The notes beneath the pieces were generated by a model. The model saw nothing but the letters and a program-made list of their open reading frames with translations. It was not told the origin of the DNA and did no database searches. The position numbers were made by a program, and so were the translations under genes. A DNA stretch of 64,000 nucleotides from Pseudoalteromonas sp. R3 (GTDB taxonomy: Bacteria > Pseudomonadota > Gammaproteobacteria > Enterobacterales > Alteromonadaceae), in contig NZ_CP034835.1 in NCBI RefSeq assembly GCF_004014715.1, positions 310,001 to 374,000 of the forward strand, given 5' to 3'. Shown here piece by piece: positions 54,311-64,000 of the stretch; the stretch's first letter is position 1, and each line of letters opens with the position of its first letter.

Positions 54311-54551
54311 AATTCGTTAACTAATGCCCAAAGCTAATTTAATCGGTGAAATTTAACACATTTGATGAGGCAAAAAAAGCATCTGGACACGCTCTGATGT
54401 GGTTACATCTCAGCCACAATCGCTGTTAATACTGTGTTCAGTTAGGTATTCTAAGTTGTACCTATTTACTTTAAAGTTTCATATACGCGTGCTTGTTGAA
54501 TCGAATTCGAGGCGGTACACTGAGGCGCTCAACAGAATAAGAATATGACAT

Positions 54552-55448
54552 ATGGAATTACAGCTACAACAGTTGCAAAAATTAATACATGACTTACCCC
54601 ATGCGAAGCTTAGCCGCTTGGTGGTGTATTTGGCTGTTGTGTATATCGCATTTCTTTTTGCTAAGTTATTTTGGCTGATCTGGCCAGTTCCTCAAACTCA
54701 ACCTTTGCCCACCCAGTCGCAGATGTACGCGCAAACTTCTGCAGCGGTAAGCAGCCAAACCATCCTTGGCCATAATATTTTTGGCAAGGCAAACGAAAAG
54801 CCCGTTGTTGAAGCGCCCAAGCCGGTGATTTCTGATGCGCCTGAAACGCAACTGAATGTGCGCCTGACAGGTATCGTTGCGGTTAGCCAGAATGATGCCG
54901 CGGGCCTGGCGATTATTGAATCTCAGGGTCGGCAGGAAACCTATGTGGTGCAGGATCCCGTTAAAGGAACGCGTGCAAAACTGGCTCAGGTGCTGCCTGA
55001 TCGAGTCATACTTGATGTCAGTGGTCGGTTCGAAACTCTGATGCTGGACGGTATTGAGTTTAGTCGCCAGGTTGCCACACCGGTACAGTCCCGCCGTACT
55101 GCTAACCGTAACCAGCCAAAACAGATCAGTGACAAAGCCCGTGAAGAGCTAAAACAGCGCCGTGATGAGTTGCTGGCTGAGCCGGGCAAATTGTTCGACT
55201 ACATTCGTATTTCGCCTGAGCGACGTAATGGCCAGCTGGTTGGCTATCGCTTACGTCCGGGCAAAGACCCTGAACTATTTAAGAAGATGGGGCTTAAAAA
55301 TAACGATCTCGCCATTGCTATTAATGGCTTCCAACTCACGGATATGAAACAGGCTATGTCAGCGATGAATGAGCTGAGAAATAGTACTGATGCCAATATC
55401 ACGATTGAACGTGACGGCCAGACTGTCGATGTGCAATTTAGCCTGTAA
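54552..55448 (+). CDS. gspC: Type II secretion protein GspC
   Basis: GspC joins the inner-membrane platform to the outer-membrane secretin. The 298-residue protein has one N-terminal helix (about 24-43), then the homology region that binds GspD (SSQTILGHNIFGKA, VRLTGIVAVSQNDAAGLAII), a linker and a C-terminal PDZ domain (LVGYRLRPGKDPELFKKMGLKNNDLAIAINGF). The 241-base region upstream contains the likely operon promoter, but I see no clear boxes. gspD follows after 28 bases. Confidence 0.93.
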   Translation: MELQLQQLQKLIHDLPHAKLSRLVVYLAVVYIAFLFAKLFWLIWPVPQTQPLPTQSQMYAQTSAAVSSQTILGHNIFGKANEKPVVEAPKPVISDAPETQLNVRLTGIVAVSQNDAAGLAIIESQGRQETYVVQDPVKGTRAKLAQVLPDRVILDVSGRFETLMLDGIEFSRQVATPVQSRRTANRNQPKQISDKAREELKQRRDELLAEPGKLFDYIRISPERRNGQLVGYRLRPGKDPELFKKMGLKNNDLAIAINGFQLTDMKQAMSAMNELRNSTDANITIERDGQTVDVQFSL

Positions 55449-55476
55449 AGACTATAATTTTGGAGTTATAAAAATC

Positions 55477-57534
55477 ATGGGTAGAAAGCTACACCTCACA
55501 AAAATCAAAAAAGGGTTAGCTAAGTATGCAGCTCTGTTATTTGCGGCTGGATTGTCCTTGTCTGTTTCTGCGGTTGAGTATGCGGCCAACTTTAAAGGCA
55601 CTGATATTAACGAATTCATTAATATCATCAGTAAAAACCTCAACAAGACCATTATCATAGACCCGAATGTCCGGGGCAACATCAATGTCCGCAGCTATGA
55701 GTTGATGGATGAAGCATTGTACTATCAGTTTTTCCTCAATGTACTTGAAGTATACGGCTATGCAGTTGTCGAGATGGAAACTGGGGTGCTGAAAGTCGTG
55801 CGCAGCTCCGATGGTAAAAAAGCCAACGTGCCTTTAGTCGGTGACGGTACCAGCAACAATGGGGATGTGATGATCACCCGGGTTGTGGAAGTTAAAAACG
55901 TCAGTGTACAGGAACTCGGCCCGCTCATTCGTCAGTTCAGTGACCAAAAAGATGGTGGTCACGTAACCAACTTTAACTCTGCTAACGTCATGATGTTGAC
56001 AGGCCATGCAGCCTCGGTAAACCGCTTGGTGAATATTATTAAATCGGTTGACCAGGCGGGTGACCAGCGAGTTGATATCGTACGCCTGAAGCATGCGACG
56101 GCCGATGACGTGGTACAGGTCGTCGAAAAAATTTATAAAGACGGCGGTAAAAACCAGGTCCCTGAGTTTTTGATCCCTAAGATTGTTTCAGACAACCGTA
56201 CTAACAGTGTTGTAGTCAGTGGTGAGGTGCAAGCCCGTACCCGCGCGATTGAATTAATTAAACGTCTGGATGAAGAGCTGGAAAACCAGGGCAATACGCA
56301 GGTGTTCTATCTTGATTATGCGAAGGCTGAAGAGCTGGTTAAAGTGCTGCAAGGGGTGAGTAAAACCCTGCAAGAAGAAGCGCAGGGCGGTAGTAAAACT
56401 CGCTCTCGTAGCAGTCAAAATGAGACGAGCATCGAAGCACACGAAGACTCTAACTCACTGGTTATCACCGCACAGCCGGATACCATGCGTTCACTGGCCA
56501 GTGTCATTGAAAAGCTTGATGTCCGTCGTGCTCAGGTTCTTGTTGAAGCCATCGTGGTAGAAGTACAGGAAGGGGATGGTATCAACTTCGGTCTGCAGTG
56601 GATCACCGAAAAAGGCGGCATGTTGCAGTTTAATAATGGTACCACCGTGCCGGTTGGTGCGCTTGCTGTGGCTGCTGAGCAGGCTCGTGATAAGACTATT
56701 ACTAAGAACGTAATAGGGACGGAATCAGGTAAATCTACTTCATATGATGAAACTCAAGAGGGTGACCTAGGACCGCTGGGTTCCTTGCTGGGCGGCATCA
56801 ATGGTCTGGCAATGGGCGTGGTGAAAAACGACTGGGGCGCAATCATCCAGGCCGTTTCAACCGATACCAACTCAAATATCCTTGCAACACCTTCTATTAC
56901 AACCATGGACAATGAAGAAGCATCCATGATTGTCGGCCAGGAAGTACCTATCATTACGGGCTCAACTGCCAGTGAGAATAACTCGAATCCATTCCAGACG
57001 GTTGACCGTCAGGAAGTGGGGGTGAAACTGAAAGTCACACCACAGATCAATGATGGCACCGCGGTACAGCTGACTATTGAGCAGGAGGTTTCCAGCGTCA
57101 GTGGTGCAACAGCAGTTGATATCTCAGTTAACAAACGCGCTATCAATACGACAGTAATTGCTGATGACGGCGGTATGGTCATCCTGGGTGGCCTGATTGA
57201 TGAAGATGTTCAGGAAAGTGTTTCTAAAGTACCACTGTTAGGTGATATTCCATTCCTGGGACATTTGTTCAAGTCAACAAACACAACCAAACGTAAGCGT
57301 AACCTGTTGGTATTCATTCGCCCTACGATTGTTCGTGACAGCCGCAGCATGAACGAGCTGAGCCATGCTAAGTACAAGTTTATCCGTGGTGAGCAGACTA
57401 AGCAGCGTGAAGATGGTATTGATTTGATGCCGCTGCAGGATGCGCCAATTCTGCCACAGTGGGACGATGCGATGGTACTACCGCCAACGTATGAAGAGTT
57501 TCTGAACGAGCAAAACGAGAAGAACAATGACTGA
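55477..57534 (+). CDS. gspD: Type II secretion secretin GspD
   Basis: GspD forms the outer-membrane pore. The ATG at 55477 behind TGGAG gives 685 residues with a signal peptide ending near SVSA. N0-N3 domains follow ([43 protein letters not shown]), then the secretin domain with [11 protein letters not shown] and the pore-lining [14 protein letters not shown], and the C-terminal segment. The in-frame ATG at 55390 lies inside gspC and would give a wrong leader. The stop overlaps gspE by eight bases. Confidence 0.95.
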   Translation: MGRKLHLTKIKKGLAKYAALLFAAGLSLSVSAVEYAANFKGTDINEFINIISKNLNKTIIIDPNVRGNINVRSYELMDEALYYQFFLNVLEVYGYAVVEMETGVLKVVRSSDGKKANVPLVGDGTSNNGDVMITRVVEVKNVSVQELGPLIRQFSDQKDGGHVTNFNSANVMMLTGHAASVNRLVNIIKSVDQAGDQRVDIVRLKHATADDVVQVVEKIYKDGGKNQVPEFLIPKIVSDNRTNSVVVSGEVQARTRAIELIKRLDEELENQGNTQVFYLDYAKAEELVKVLQGVSKTLQEEAQGGSKTRSRSSQNETSIEAHEDSNSLVITAQPDTMRSLASVIEKLDVRRAQVLVEAIVVEVQEGDGINFGLQWITEKGGMLQFNNGTTVPVGALAVAAEQARDKTITKNVIGTESGKSTSYDETQEGDLGPLGSLLGGINGLAMGVVKNDWGAIIQAVSTDTNSNILATPSITTMDNEEASMIVGQEVPIITGSTASENNSNPFQTVDRQEVGVKLKVTPQINDGTAVQLTIEQEVSSVSGATAVDISVNKRAINTTVIADDGGMVILGGLIDEDVQESVSKVPLLGDIPFLGHLFKSTNTTKRKRNLLVFIRPTIVRDSRSMNELSHAKYKFIRGEQTKQREDGIDLMPLQDAPILPQWDDAMVLPPTYEEFLNEQNEKNND

Positions 57535-59080
57535 GGCAGTACAGGAACTGATTGACGGCCATGACGAGACGGCGCTTGCGCTGGACGAGGCAATGGAACC
57601 AGAAGCGGCATCACATGTGCGTCTGCCCTTTGCCTATGCCAGACGTCAGAGCCTGTTGCTGAGTCAGCAGCCAGATGGATTGAAAGTTTACTACAAGGGC
57701 CAGCCCTCGCTGGATGCGCTGCTCGAAGTGCGTCGAATTGCCCAGGCTGGCTTTACCCTGGAGCAGCTGGACGACGATAAGTTCGAGCTGCTACTTGAAG
57801 CGTCTTATCAGCGCGACAGCTCTGAAACTCAGCAAATGATGGAAGACATCGGAAACGAAGTTGATTTGTTCTCATTGGCTGAAGAAATGCCGCAAACGGA
57901 AGATCTGCTGGCAGCCGATGATGATGCACCGATCATTAAATTGATCAATGCCATGCTCAGTGAAGCGATCAAAGAAGGCGCTTCGGATATTCACATCGAA
58001 ACTTTCGAACAGGAGCTGGTGATCCGCTTCAGGGTGGATGGCGTGCTGAAAGAAGTTCTCAAGCCGAATCGCAAGTTGTCTTCATTGCTGGTATCACGTA
58101 TCAAAGTAATGGCTAAGCTCGACATCGCCGAAAAACGGGTACCGCAAGATGGCCGGATCAGCCTGAGGATTGCCGGTCGTGCCGTTGATGTACGGGTATC
58201 GACTATGCCTTCAAGTTTTGGCGAACGAGTTGTATTGCGTCTGTTAGATAAGAACAATGCGCGTCTGAATCTGGAAGATTTGGGTATGACCGAGCGCAAC
58301 CGTGAACTGTTTGCTGAGATTATCGCCAAGCCACACGGTATTATTCTGGTTACCGGCCCAACGGGTTCCGGTAAAAGTACCACTTTGTACGCAGGTATGA
58401 CGCAGATCAACTCCAGAGATCGCAACATACTGACCGTCGAAGACCCTATTGAATATGAAATTCCGGGGATTGGTCAGACTCAGGTTAACCCGAAAGTAGA
58501 TATGACCTTTGCCCGTGGTCTGCGCGCTATTTTGCGTCAGGATCCCGATGTGGTGATGGTGGGTGAAATCCGGGATCTGGAAACTGCACAAATCGGTGTT
58601 CAGGCATCTCTGACTGGTCACTTAGTAATGTCAACGCTGCACACGAACACGGCCTCGGGTGCGATTACCCGGATGGAAGATATGGGTGTTGAACCTTTCC
58701 TGTTGTCTTCATCACTGTTAGGTGTACTGTCACAACGACTGGTACGAACCTTATGCCCGAATTGTAAAGAAGCCCATCTGGCGGACGATCGCGAGTGTGA
58801 ACTATTAGGTGTTGAGAAAGGGTCGCAAACCACCATTTATCGTGCAGTAGGGTGTGAAGAATGTAATTTCAATGGCTACAAGGGTCGAACCGGTATTCAT
58901 GAACTACTGATAGTAGACGAGCACATTCGTGAGCTGATCCACAACGGTAAAGGTGAGCAGTCGGTAGAAAAGTACATTCGTACTTTCAGTCCGAGTATTC
59001 GTCAGGATGGGTGTGCGCGGGTACTAAAAGGCCAAACGACGCTGGAAGAGGTGATGCGGGTCACCCGTGAGGAAGGCTAA
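57527..59080 (+). CDS. gspE: Type II secretion ATPase GspE
   Basis: GspE powers pseudopilus assembly. The 517-residue protein has an N-terminal domain, the ATPase core with Walker [15 protein letters not shown], the Asp box ([19 protein letters not shown]) and His box ([14 protein letters not shown]), and a zinc-binding CM motif (CPNCKE...[12 protein letters not shown]). The start overlaps the end of gspD. Confidence 0.97.
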   Translation: MTEAVQELIDGHDETALALDEAMEPEAASHVRLPFAYARRQSLLLSQQPDGLKVYYKGQPSLDALLEVRRIAQAGFTLEQLDDDKFELLLEASYQRDSSETQQMMEDIGNEVDLFSLAEEMPQTEDLLAADDDAPIIKLINAMLSEAIKEGASDIHIETFEQELVIRFRVDGVLKEVLKPNRKLSSLLVSRIKVMAKLDIAEKRVPQDGRISLRIAGRAVDVRVSTMPSSFGERVVLRLLDKNNARLNLEDLGMTERNRELFAEIIAKPHGIILVTGPTGSGKSTTLYAGMTQINSRDRNILTVEDPIEYEIPGIGQTQVNPKVDMTFARGLRAILRQDPDVVMVGEIRDLETAQIGVQASLTGHLVMSTLHTNTASGAITRMEDMGVEPFLLSSSLLGVLSQRLVRTLCPNCKEAHLADDRECELLGVEKGSQTTIYRAVGCEECNFNGYKGRTGIHELLIVDEHIRELIHNGKGEQSVEKYIRTFSPSIRQDGCARVLKGQTTLEEVMRVTREEG

Positions 59081-60306
59081 TGGCTGCGTTTGAGTATCGT
59101 GCTTTAGACGGCAAAGGAAAAGAGAAAAAAGGCATTCTGGAGGCGGACACCGCCAAACAGGTCCGCCAGATGTTGCGCGAAAAAGCCATGATGCCGCTGG
59201 AGGTGTCTCCGGCTGCGGAAAAGGAAAAGTCGGCCAGCTCAGGCGGCTTTACCTTAACGCGAGGTTACAAGCCTTCGGTATCTGATATCGCCCTGATCAC
59301 GCGCCAGCTCGCAACCCTGATACAGTCCTCTCTCCCAGTAGAAGCGGCGGTAATGGCCGTTGCTGAGCAATGTGAAAAGCCACGACTTAAGCGGATGCTG
59401 ATGGCTGTGCGTTCCAAGGTGGTGGAAGGTTACACGCTGGCCGATGGTATGTCTGAGTTTCCGCATGTCTTTGATAATCTTTATCGTGCTATGGTCGCGG
59501 CGGGCGAAAAGTCTGGTCATTTGGACCAAGTACTTAATCGTCTTGCTGATTACACCGAACAGCGACAGCACATGCGTAGCCAGATCACTCAGGCGATGGT
59601 GTATCCAACCATTCTGGTGATCTTTGCCATTGCAATAGTCTCGGTTCTGTTGGGAACCGTAGTACCGAAAATCCTTAAAACCTTCGAGAAATCCAAACAG
59701 GTACTGCCCTGGACTACTGAGTGGGTAATGGCCGCCAGTAATTTTGTGCAGGCGTATTGGATGATTTCACTGGTGGTGATATTTGGTAGTGTATTTTTGA
59801 GCAAACAAGCACTGAAAAGGCCCAAGGTTCGTTTTTGGTATGATGCCAAGCTATTGCAGCTTCCCGGCATTGGCAAAATCAGCCGGGGGATCAATACAGC
59901 TCGTTTTGCCCGCACTTTAAGTATTTTGTCCTCGAGTTCAGTGCCATTGTTAGAGGGTATGAAAATCTCTGGTCAGGTACTGGAAAATGAAAAAATCAAA
60001 GCCGCTGTCACTGAAGCGGCAACCCATGTGAGTGAAGGTGCGAGTCTGCGGGCTGCACTGGCACAAACAAAGCTATTTCCGCCCATGATGCTTCATATGA
60101 TTGCAAGTGGTGAAAAGTCCGGTGAATTGGAACAAATGCTTGAGCGTGCAGCCAACAACCAGGACAGGGAATTCGAAAGTATGGTCAGCGTTTCGTTAAA
60201 ACTGCTCGAACCCGCCATGATTGCAAGCATGGCCGTTATCGTGCTGTTTATCGTAATGGCTATCCTACAGCCAATCATGGCGATGAACAAAGCAATTGGT
60301 CTGTAG
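59080..60306 (+). CDS. gspF: Type II secretion inner-membrane platform protein GspF
   Basis: GspF is the polytopic platform protein that works with GspE and GspL. The 408-residue protein has two similar cytoplasmic halves with the GEKSG motifs (AAGEKSGHLDQVLNRLADY and ASGEKSGELEQMLERAANN) and three helices (about 170-195, 225-243, 376-402). The start shares one base with the gspE stop. Confidence 0.96.
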   Translation: MAAFEYRALDGKGKEKKGILEADTAKQVRQMLREKAMMPLEVSPAAEKEKSASSGGFTLTRGYKPSVSDIALITRQLATLIQSSLPVEAAVMAVAEQCEKPRLKRMLMAVRSKVVEGYTLADGMSEFPHVFDNLYRAMVAAGEKSGHLDQVLNRLADYTEQRQHMRSQITQAMVYPTILVIFAIAIVSVLLGTVVPKILKTFEKSKQVLPWTTEWVMAASNFVQAYWMISLVVIFGSVFLSKQALKRPKVRFWYDAKLLQLPGIGKISRGINTARFARTLSILSSSSVPLLEGMKISGQVLENEKIKAAVTEAATHVSEGASLRAALAQTKLFPPMMLHMIASGEKSGELEQMLERAANNQDREFESMVSVSLKLLEPAMIASMAVIVLFIVMAILQPIMAMNKAIGL

Positions 60307-60378
60307 TCAAATTAATTGCATAAATAACATCTGCGTCTTGGCTTTTTGCCATGCGCTAACAGCATTGAGGTAAATAAC

Positions 60379-60804
60379 GTGAATAAACAATCCGGTTTCT
60401 CATTATTAGAAGTCATGGTGGTTCTGGTGATCATCGGGATGATCATGTCAATCGTGGCACCTAACATCATGGGTCAGCAAGAAGAAGCAGCAAAAGAAAA
60501 AGCGATGCTGGACATTCGTCAGATTGAAGACGCAATGAAAATGTATAAGCTTAAAAACAAAAAATACCCAACTACAGAGCAAGGTCTGGAAGCGCTGGTT
60601 ACACAAACCACCATTGACCCTGTGCCTAAACGTTTCCCAGAGGGCGGCTTCATTTCAAAATTGCCTGAAGATCCATGGGGTAACCCTTATCAGTTGGTTA
60701 GCCCGGGTGAGATGGGTAAGATCGACATCTTCTCTATGGGACCTGATGGCGAAGTAGGTACTGATGACGACCTGGGTAACTGGGACAGCGAAGAAGACCG
60801 TTAA
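60379..60804 (+). CDS. gspG: Major pseudopilin GspG
   Basis: The GTG at 60379 is chosen as the start: it follows TGAGG at eight bases and gives a short basic leader (MNKQSG) before the prepilin site G/FSLLEVMVVLVIIGM; an ATG at 60346 would give an unusually long leader. The 141-residue protein is the main subunit of the pseudopilus. The calcium-site region GPDGEVGTDDDLGNW at the C-terminus is intact. The 72-base gap after gspF shows no terminator. Confidence 0.95.
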   Translation: MNKQSGFSLLEVMVVLVIIGMIMSIVAPNIMGQQEEAAKEKAMLDIRQIEDAMKMYKLKNKKYPTTEQGLEALVTQTTIDPVPKRFPEGGFISKLPEDPWGNPYQLVSPGEMGKIDIFSMGPDGEVGTDDDLGNWDSEEDR

Positions 60805-60809
60805 TTCTT

Positions 60810-61433
60810 ATGCGCACAGCAGTAGATGTTCAGCCGAGTGTGCAACAAGCACGCTCGCCAAAACTCGGCCGGCAGGCCGGTTTCAGCCTTATCGAAATAC
60901 TGATGGTGTTGGTGATCATTGGCTTTTCAGTCAATCTGGTCACTTACACTTTATCTGACGATATGGAAGAAGAACTGGAGCGCGAAGCGCTGCGACTGCA
61001 CAGTGTGATTAACATGGCCTCTGAATTTGCCATTCTCAACCAAATTGAGCTGGGCTTTCATCTGGACAAGAAAAAGCTTGAGTTTCTGGTGTTTGACGGT
61101 GAAAAGTGGGCCACTTTTGATGCGGAAGAACTTTATCAGGCTATAGACTATCCGGATGAGTACAAGATTGAACTTACCACAGAAGATCTCGCCTGGGCAC
61201 AAGACAATATGCTGGAGCAGGCCAACTGGCGCGAGCTGATGGGCTCCGGTGACGAAGAAAGTTTGCTGGAACTTAAGAAATTAAAAATACCTCAGGTATT
61301 GCTACTCTCGTCGGGAGAGGTGAGTGCATTTCAGCTCAGCCTGGAGCTCGAGGAACAAAGTGAGCCTGTATACTTTGTTGAAGGTGAGTTTATGGCGCCG
61401 GTGAATTTACGCAAGGAGCCGGAAGACTCATGA
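60810..61433 (+). CDS. gspH: Minor pseudopilin GspH
   Basis: The 207-residue protein has a prepilin site in QAG/FSLIEILMVLVIIGF. The leader is 24 residues long (MRTAVDVQPSVQQARSPKLG and four more), longer than usual; no closer start is visible. GspH is one of the minor pseudopilins at the tip or along the shaft. The C-terminus overlaps gspI by four bases. Confidence 0.9.
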   Translation: MRTAVDVQPSVQQARSPKLGRQAGFSLIEILMVLVIIGFSVNLVTYTLSDDMEEELEREALRLHSVINMASEFAILNQIELGFHLDKKKLEFLVFDGEKWATFDAEELYQAIDYPDEYKIELTTEDLAWAQDNMLEQANWRELMGSGDEESLLELKKLKIPQVLLLSSGEVSAFQLSLELEEQSEPVYFVEGEFMAPVNLRKEPEDS

Positions 61434-61825
61434 ACGGCCTGATTGCAAGAACAAAACAAGTCGGATTTACACTTCTTGAAGTGATGGTTGCGCTCAGTAT
61501 CTGTGCTGTAGCCGGTATCGCCGCGATGCAGGCAACGGGTGAGCATATCAATCATATTGGTACGCTGGAGCAGCAGGCTTATGCATCCTGGGTTGCGGAA
61601 AATCGTCTGGTAATGATGCGTGCTGGCGCCAAAGAAGGGGCAGTCAGAAATGGCCTTAAGGGCGACGAGGAAATGGGCGGAGTAACCTGGTATTGGTCTC
61701 AGTCCACTCTTGCAACAGCAGATCCGACTTTTGTCAAAGTCACAATTGAAGTCTTTTCTGATGAAAAACGTGAACATTCGGTGTATGACCTGACCACCTT
61801 TATCTACAAGAAAGGGAAGCGGTAA
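61430..61825 (+). CDS. gspI: Minor pseudopilin GspI
   Basis: The 131-residue protein starts MNGLIARTKQVGFTLLEVMV, with the prepilin cleavage at G/FTLLE. It packs with GspJ and GspK in the pseudopilus tip. The family block ASWVAENRLVMMR is present. The start and end overlap the neighbouring genes by four and one bases. Confidence 0.92.
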   Translation: MNGLIARTKQVGFTLLEVMVALSICAVAGIAAMQATGEHINHIGTLEQQAYASWVAENRLVMMRAGAKEGAVRNGLKGDEEMGGVTWYWSQSTLATADPTFVKVTIEVFSDEKREHSVYDLTTFIYKKGKR

Positions 61826-62535
61826 TGCAGATGCATATCCCTGTCCGGCAAGGTGGTTTCACCCTGATAGAAGTGTTACTGGCGTTAGCTATTCTTGCTA
61901 TGGTCGTGACGGCTACACATCAGATCCTCGATACCACACTCAGAGCGAAAGAGGCATCAGAGGAAACCGTGGCTGAACTGGAGTCATTACAGACGATGTT
62001 TCGTTTGATGGATCAGGATTTCAACCAGATGACCAAGCGAGAGGTGCGTAATGAAGCTGGAGATTTCAGCCCAACTTACATTCTCCATGGTCGTTACAAT
62101 TTAAACAGCCAGTACGATGGTATTGCCTTTGTTCGGGACGGCTGGACGAATCCGATCAGTCTTCTGCCTCGCTCTGAGCTACAGGCCGTCGGATATCGGG
62201 TTGTAGATGACAACCTTGAGCGTATTTACCGAATTTATGTTGATCAGCTGGACGGTACAGAACCTCGTAGCCAGGTGATCCTTGAAAATGTTGAGGAACT
62301 CAAGTTTGAATTCCTTGACGAAAAGCAAAAGTGGCAAAATAACTGGGATATTAAAGCCCTGCCTTTGGCGGTCGCCGTCACAGTGCAACAAAAAGATGCT
62401 GAGCCTATCCGGCGTATTTTCTTAACTCCGGGCGACGGAAAGGTTAAACAGGCCAGCAGCGATGATGATAATCGCAACGGGAATAATAGTAATAGCGGCG
62501 ATCAGAATGATGATGATGGACAAAGGAGGGGCTAG
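61825..62535 (+). CDS. gspJ: Minor pseudopilin GspJ with an Asn/Asp-rich tail
   Basis: The 236-residue protein has the prepilin site QGG/FTLIEVLLALAIL and the usual beta domain (FVRDGWTNPISLLPRSELQAVGYRV, IYRIYVDQLDG). The last 25 or so residues are low-complexity (Asp/Asn/Gly/Ser), beyond the normal end near LTPGDGKV. The gspK start lies one base after its stop. Confidence 0.92.
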   Translation: MQMHIPVRQGGFTLIEVLLALAILAMVVTATHQILDTTLRAKEASEETVAELESLQTMFRLMDQDFNQMTKREVRNEAGDFSPTYILHGRYNLNSQYDGIAFVRDGWTNPISLLPRSELQAVGYRVVDDNLERIYRIYVDQLDGTEPRSQVILENVEELKFEFLDEKQKWQNNWDIKALPLAVAVTVQQKDAEPIRRIFLTPGDGKVKQASSDDDNRNGNNSNSGDQNDDDGQRRG

Positions 62536-62536
62536 C

Positions 62537-63514
62537 GTGAGATCTCAACGTGGTGCAGCGTTAGTCATCGTTCTATTCATCGTGGCCCTGGCCGCGACGA
62601 TTGCGACAGAAATGACCATGAACCTGATGGTCCAGGTGCAAAAAGCGACCAATCTGCAAACTCACCAACAGGCAAAATGGTATAGCTACGGAGCAGAAGA
62701 GTTGGTGAAGAAAGTCTTACTGGACAGTCGAAAAGATGAGCCAGATAAAGTGCACCTTGGCCAGCCCTGGGCACTGGAAGAAGTGCCTTATCCGGTCGAC
62801 CACGGCACCTTGAGCGGCCAGATCACTGACTTACAGGCATGCTTAAACCTCAATGCATTACGGACCAAAGCGAAGAATACGGGGTCACGGAACGAGACGA
62901 ACCCAGCACACAAAGCGCTGCTTGAACTGTTGAAGAACATTGAGGATCTGCCCAGTGAAGAAAGCGAAGAAGCGATGGCTGACAGTGTGTATGACTGGCT
63001 GGACGATGACAGCATCACGTTCCGCTCAGGCGCAGAAGAAGATGAATATATGTCTCTCAGAACCCCATATCTGACAGCGAATAATTTGTTTGCGTCGGTC
63101 AGTGAGCTGAGGATCATCAAAGGGTTTAACCCGCTAGTGATGGAAAAGCTATTACCTTATGTGTGTGTGATTCCTGGTAACACTGAGCTGGCTATTAACG
63201 TCAATACGATACAGCCTGAGCAAGCGTTGTTATTGAGTGCGTTGATGGAAGGGTTAAGTCAATCTGGCGCGGAGGCGATTATTTCTGCCCGACCGGAAAA
63301 AGGCTTTGACTCTATTCAGGAGTTTTACGCTGAAGCCGCAAATCAAGGCGCTTCAGATAAGCAAAAGAACGAGAAAATTTTTACTATCTCAAGCAATTAT
63401 TTTAAGTTACGAGCAAAGGCTCAGTTCGATGAGCGTTTGTTTCGCCTGACCTCAATAATCGAAATAAAAGAGGGTCGGGCGAGCATCCTAGCGCGTAAAT
63501 TTGGAGGCGTTTAG
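62537..63514 (+). CDS. gspK: Minor pseudopilin GspK
   Basis: The GTG at 62537 follows GGAGG at seven bases and gives MRSQRGAALVIVLFIVALAA, the correct short leader with cleavage RG/AALVIV; an upstream ATG at 62462 would put an unlikely leader inside gspJ. The 325-residue protein is the large tip pseudopilin. Helical-domain motifs are NLNALRTKAKN, DSVYDWLDDDS and SVSELRIIKGFNP. The stop overlaps gspL by one base. Confidence 0.93.
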   Translation: MRSQRGAALVIVLFIVALAATIATEMTMNLMVQVQKATNLQTHQQAKWYSYGAEELVKKVLLDSRKDEPDKVHLGQPWALEEVPYPVDHGTLSGQITDLQACLNLNALRTKAKNTGSRNETNPAHKALLELLKNIEDLPSEESEEAMADSVYDWLDDDSITFRSGAEEDEYMSLRTPYLTANNLFASVSELRIIKGFNPLVMEKLLPYVCVIPGNTELAINVNTIQPEQALLLSALMEGLSQSGAEAIISARPEKGFDSIQEFYAEAANQGASDKQKNEKIFTISSNYFKLRAKAQFDERLFRLTSIIEIKEGRASILARKFGGV

Positions 63515-64000
63515 TGTCAGAAAAATTGATGATCCGTGTGGGTCACTCACAACAAGAGCCTGTTCATTGGTTGGTCTGGTCGGTGCAAGATGCACAGATC
63601 ATTGCCAGCGGTGAGCTGGAGCATGCCGGACTGCTCGGTGAGCTAAGCGAAAAAGCACAAAGCCGCTCGGTTGCAGTGTTGCTGCCAGCCTCTAGCGTGC
63701 AGTTAAAAACAATTGATTTACCGGCAAAATGGAATCGTAAGCTGGAACAGGCTCTGCCGTTTATGCTGGAAGAGCAAATAGCCTGTGACATTGATAAGGC
63801 CTTTATTGCAGTTGGTAAAGCAGGTCAGCGTGATGAGCAGCACACCATAGATGTTGCTTTGTGTGACAAGGCCTGGTTGGCAGCCTGGATGGCATTATTT
63901 GACGATTTTGATATCAGTGTTCAGCGTTTGATACCTGATGCGCTGTTACTGCCTGTACCACCAGAAAATGCCATTAGTGCCATTGAACTGGGCACGCAGT
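63514..64000 (+). CDS. gspL: Type II secretion protein GspL, 5' part (runs off the window)
   Basis: The GTG at 63514 behind TTGGAGG shares its G with the gspK stop. The first 162 residues (MSEKLMIRVGHSQQEPVHWL, LLPASSVQLKTIDLPAKWNR, EQALPFMLEEQIACDID) are those of the actin-like cytoplasmic domain of GspL, which binds GspE. The membrane helix and periplasmic part lie beyond the window. gspM and gspN would be expected downstream. Confidence 0.9.
   Translation, partial: MSEKLMIRVGHSQQEPVHWLVWSVQDAQIIASGELEHAGLLGELSEKAQSRSVAVLLPASSVQLKTIDLPAKWNRKLEQALPFMLEEQIACDIDKAFIAVGKAGQRDEQHTIDVALCDKAWLAAWMALFDDFDISVQRLIPDALLLPVPPENAISAIELGTQ

Overview
The window reads as a chromosomal segment of a marine gammaproteobacterium of the Alteromonadales, most likely Pseudoalteromonas. 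This is inferred from the protein sequences, the gene order (rpoBC, str operon, rRNA operon, lexA, cox cluster, gspC-L), the presence of ompR/envZ, hslOR and nfuA/comF/bioH, and an ATACCAATT-ended miniature element. The genus was not confirmed by a search. Most of the window is core genome with dense, well-formed operons; there is no phage, IS transposase, CRISPR array or tRNA gene that I can support.

Layout. 1-10.9 kb: the 3' half of rpoB, rpoC, then the str operon rpsL-rpsG-fusA-tuf behind a clear sigma70 promoter. 10.9-11.7 kb: a gene-free stretch in which the end of tuf plus its terminator is repeated three more times, once as a diverged relic and twice inside a 299-bp tandem repeat. 11.9-17.3 kb: an rRNA operon (P1, P2, boxA, 16S, tRNA-less spacer, 23S, 5S). 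17.3-18.6 kb: repeats of the 5S trailer and terminator, a 5S-like pseudogene with three GC-rich insertions, an element also found in the tuf tail repeats, a 162-bp MITE and a direct repeat. 18.7-27.8 kb: lexA with two SOS boxes, then an aa3-type cytochrome c oxidase cluster with its assembly and heme A synthesis genes. 27.9-36.5 kb: a complete chemotaxis operon (STAS protein, cheY, cheA, cheW, receptor, cheR, cheD, cheB). 36.5-51.2 kb: housekeeping genes (polysaccharide deacetylase, MATE exporter, nfuA, M14 peptidase, comF, bioH, a SprA-related metalloprotease pair, tex, greB, ompR-envZ, an unknown gene). 51.2-54.3 kb: pckA, hslO, hslR. 54.5-64 kb: type II secretion genes gspC to a truncated gspL.

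Genes that work together: rpoBC, rpsL/rpsG/fusA/tuf and the rRNA operon form a gene-expression island; coxB-coxA-ctaG-coxC with surf1, ctaA, ctaB and sco build one terminal oxidase; the che genes form one signalling system; gspC-L build one secretion machine whose pseudopilins G-K all carry the prepilin cleavage motif.

Two observations stand out. First, two of the most highly expressed transcription units (tuf and rrn) both end in serial copies of their own 3' end plus terminator, and these tails share a hairpin-rich repeat. Second, four genes (coxA, cheB, greB and the unknown gene at 50.4 kb) carry six single-base losses, all within or beside short homopolymer runs, and each gene returns to full length when the bases are restored. 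This looks more like sequence under-calling than real gene decay. All assignments come from reading the sequence; no database search was run.
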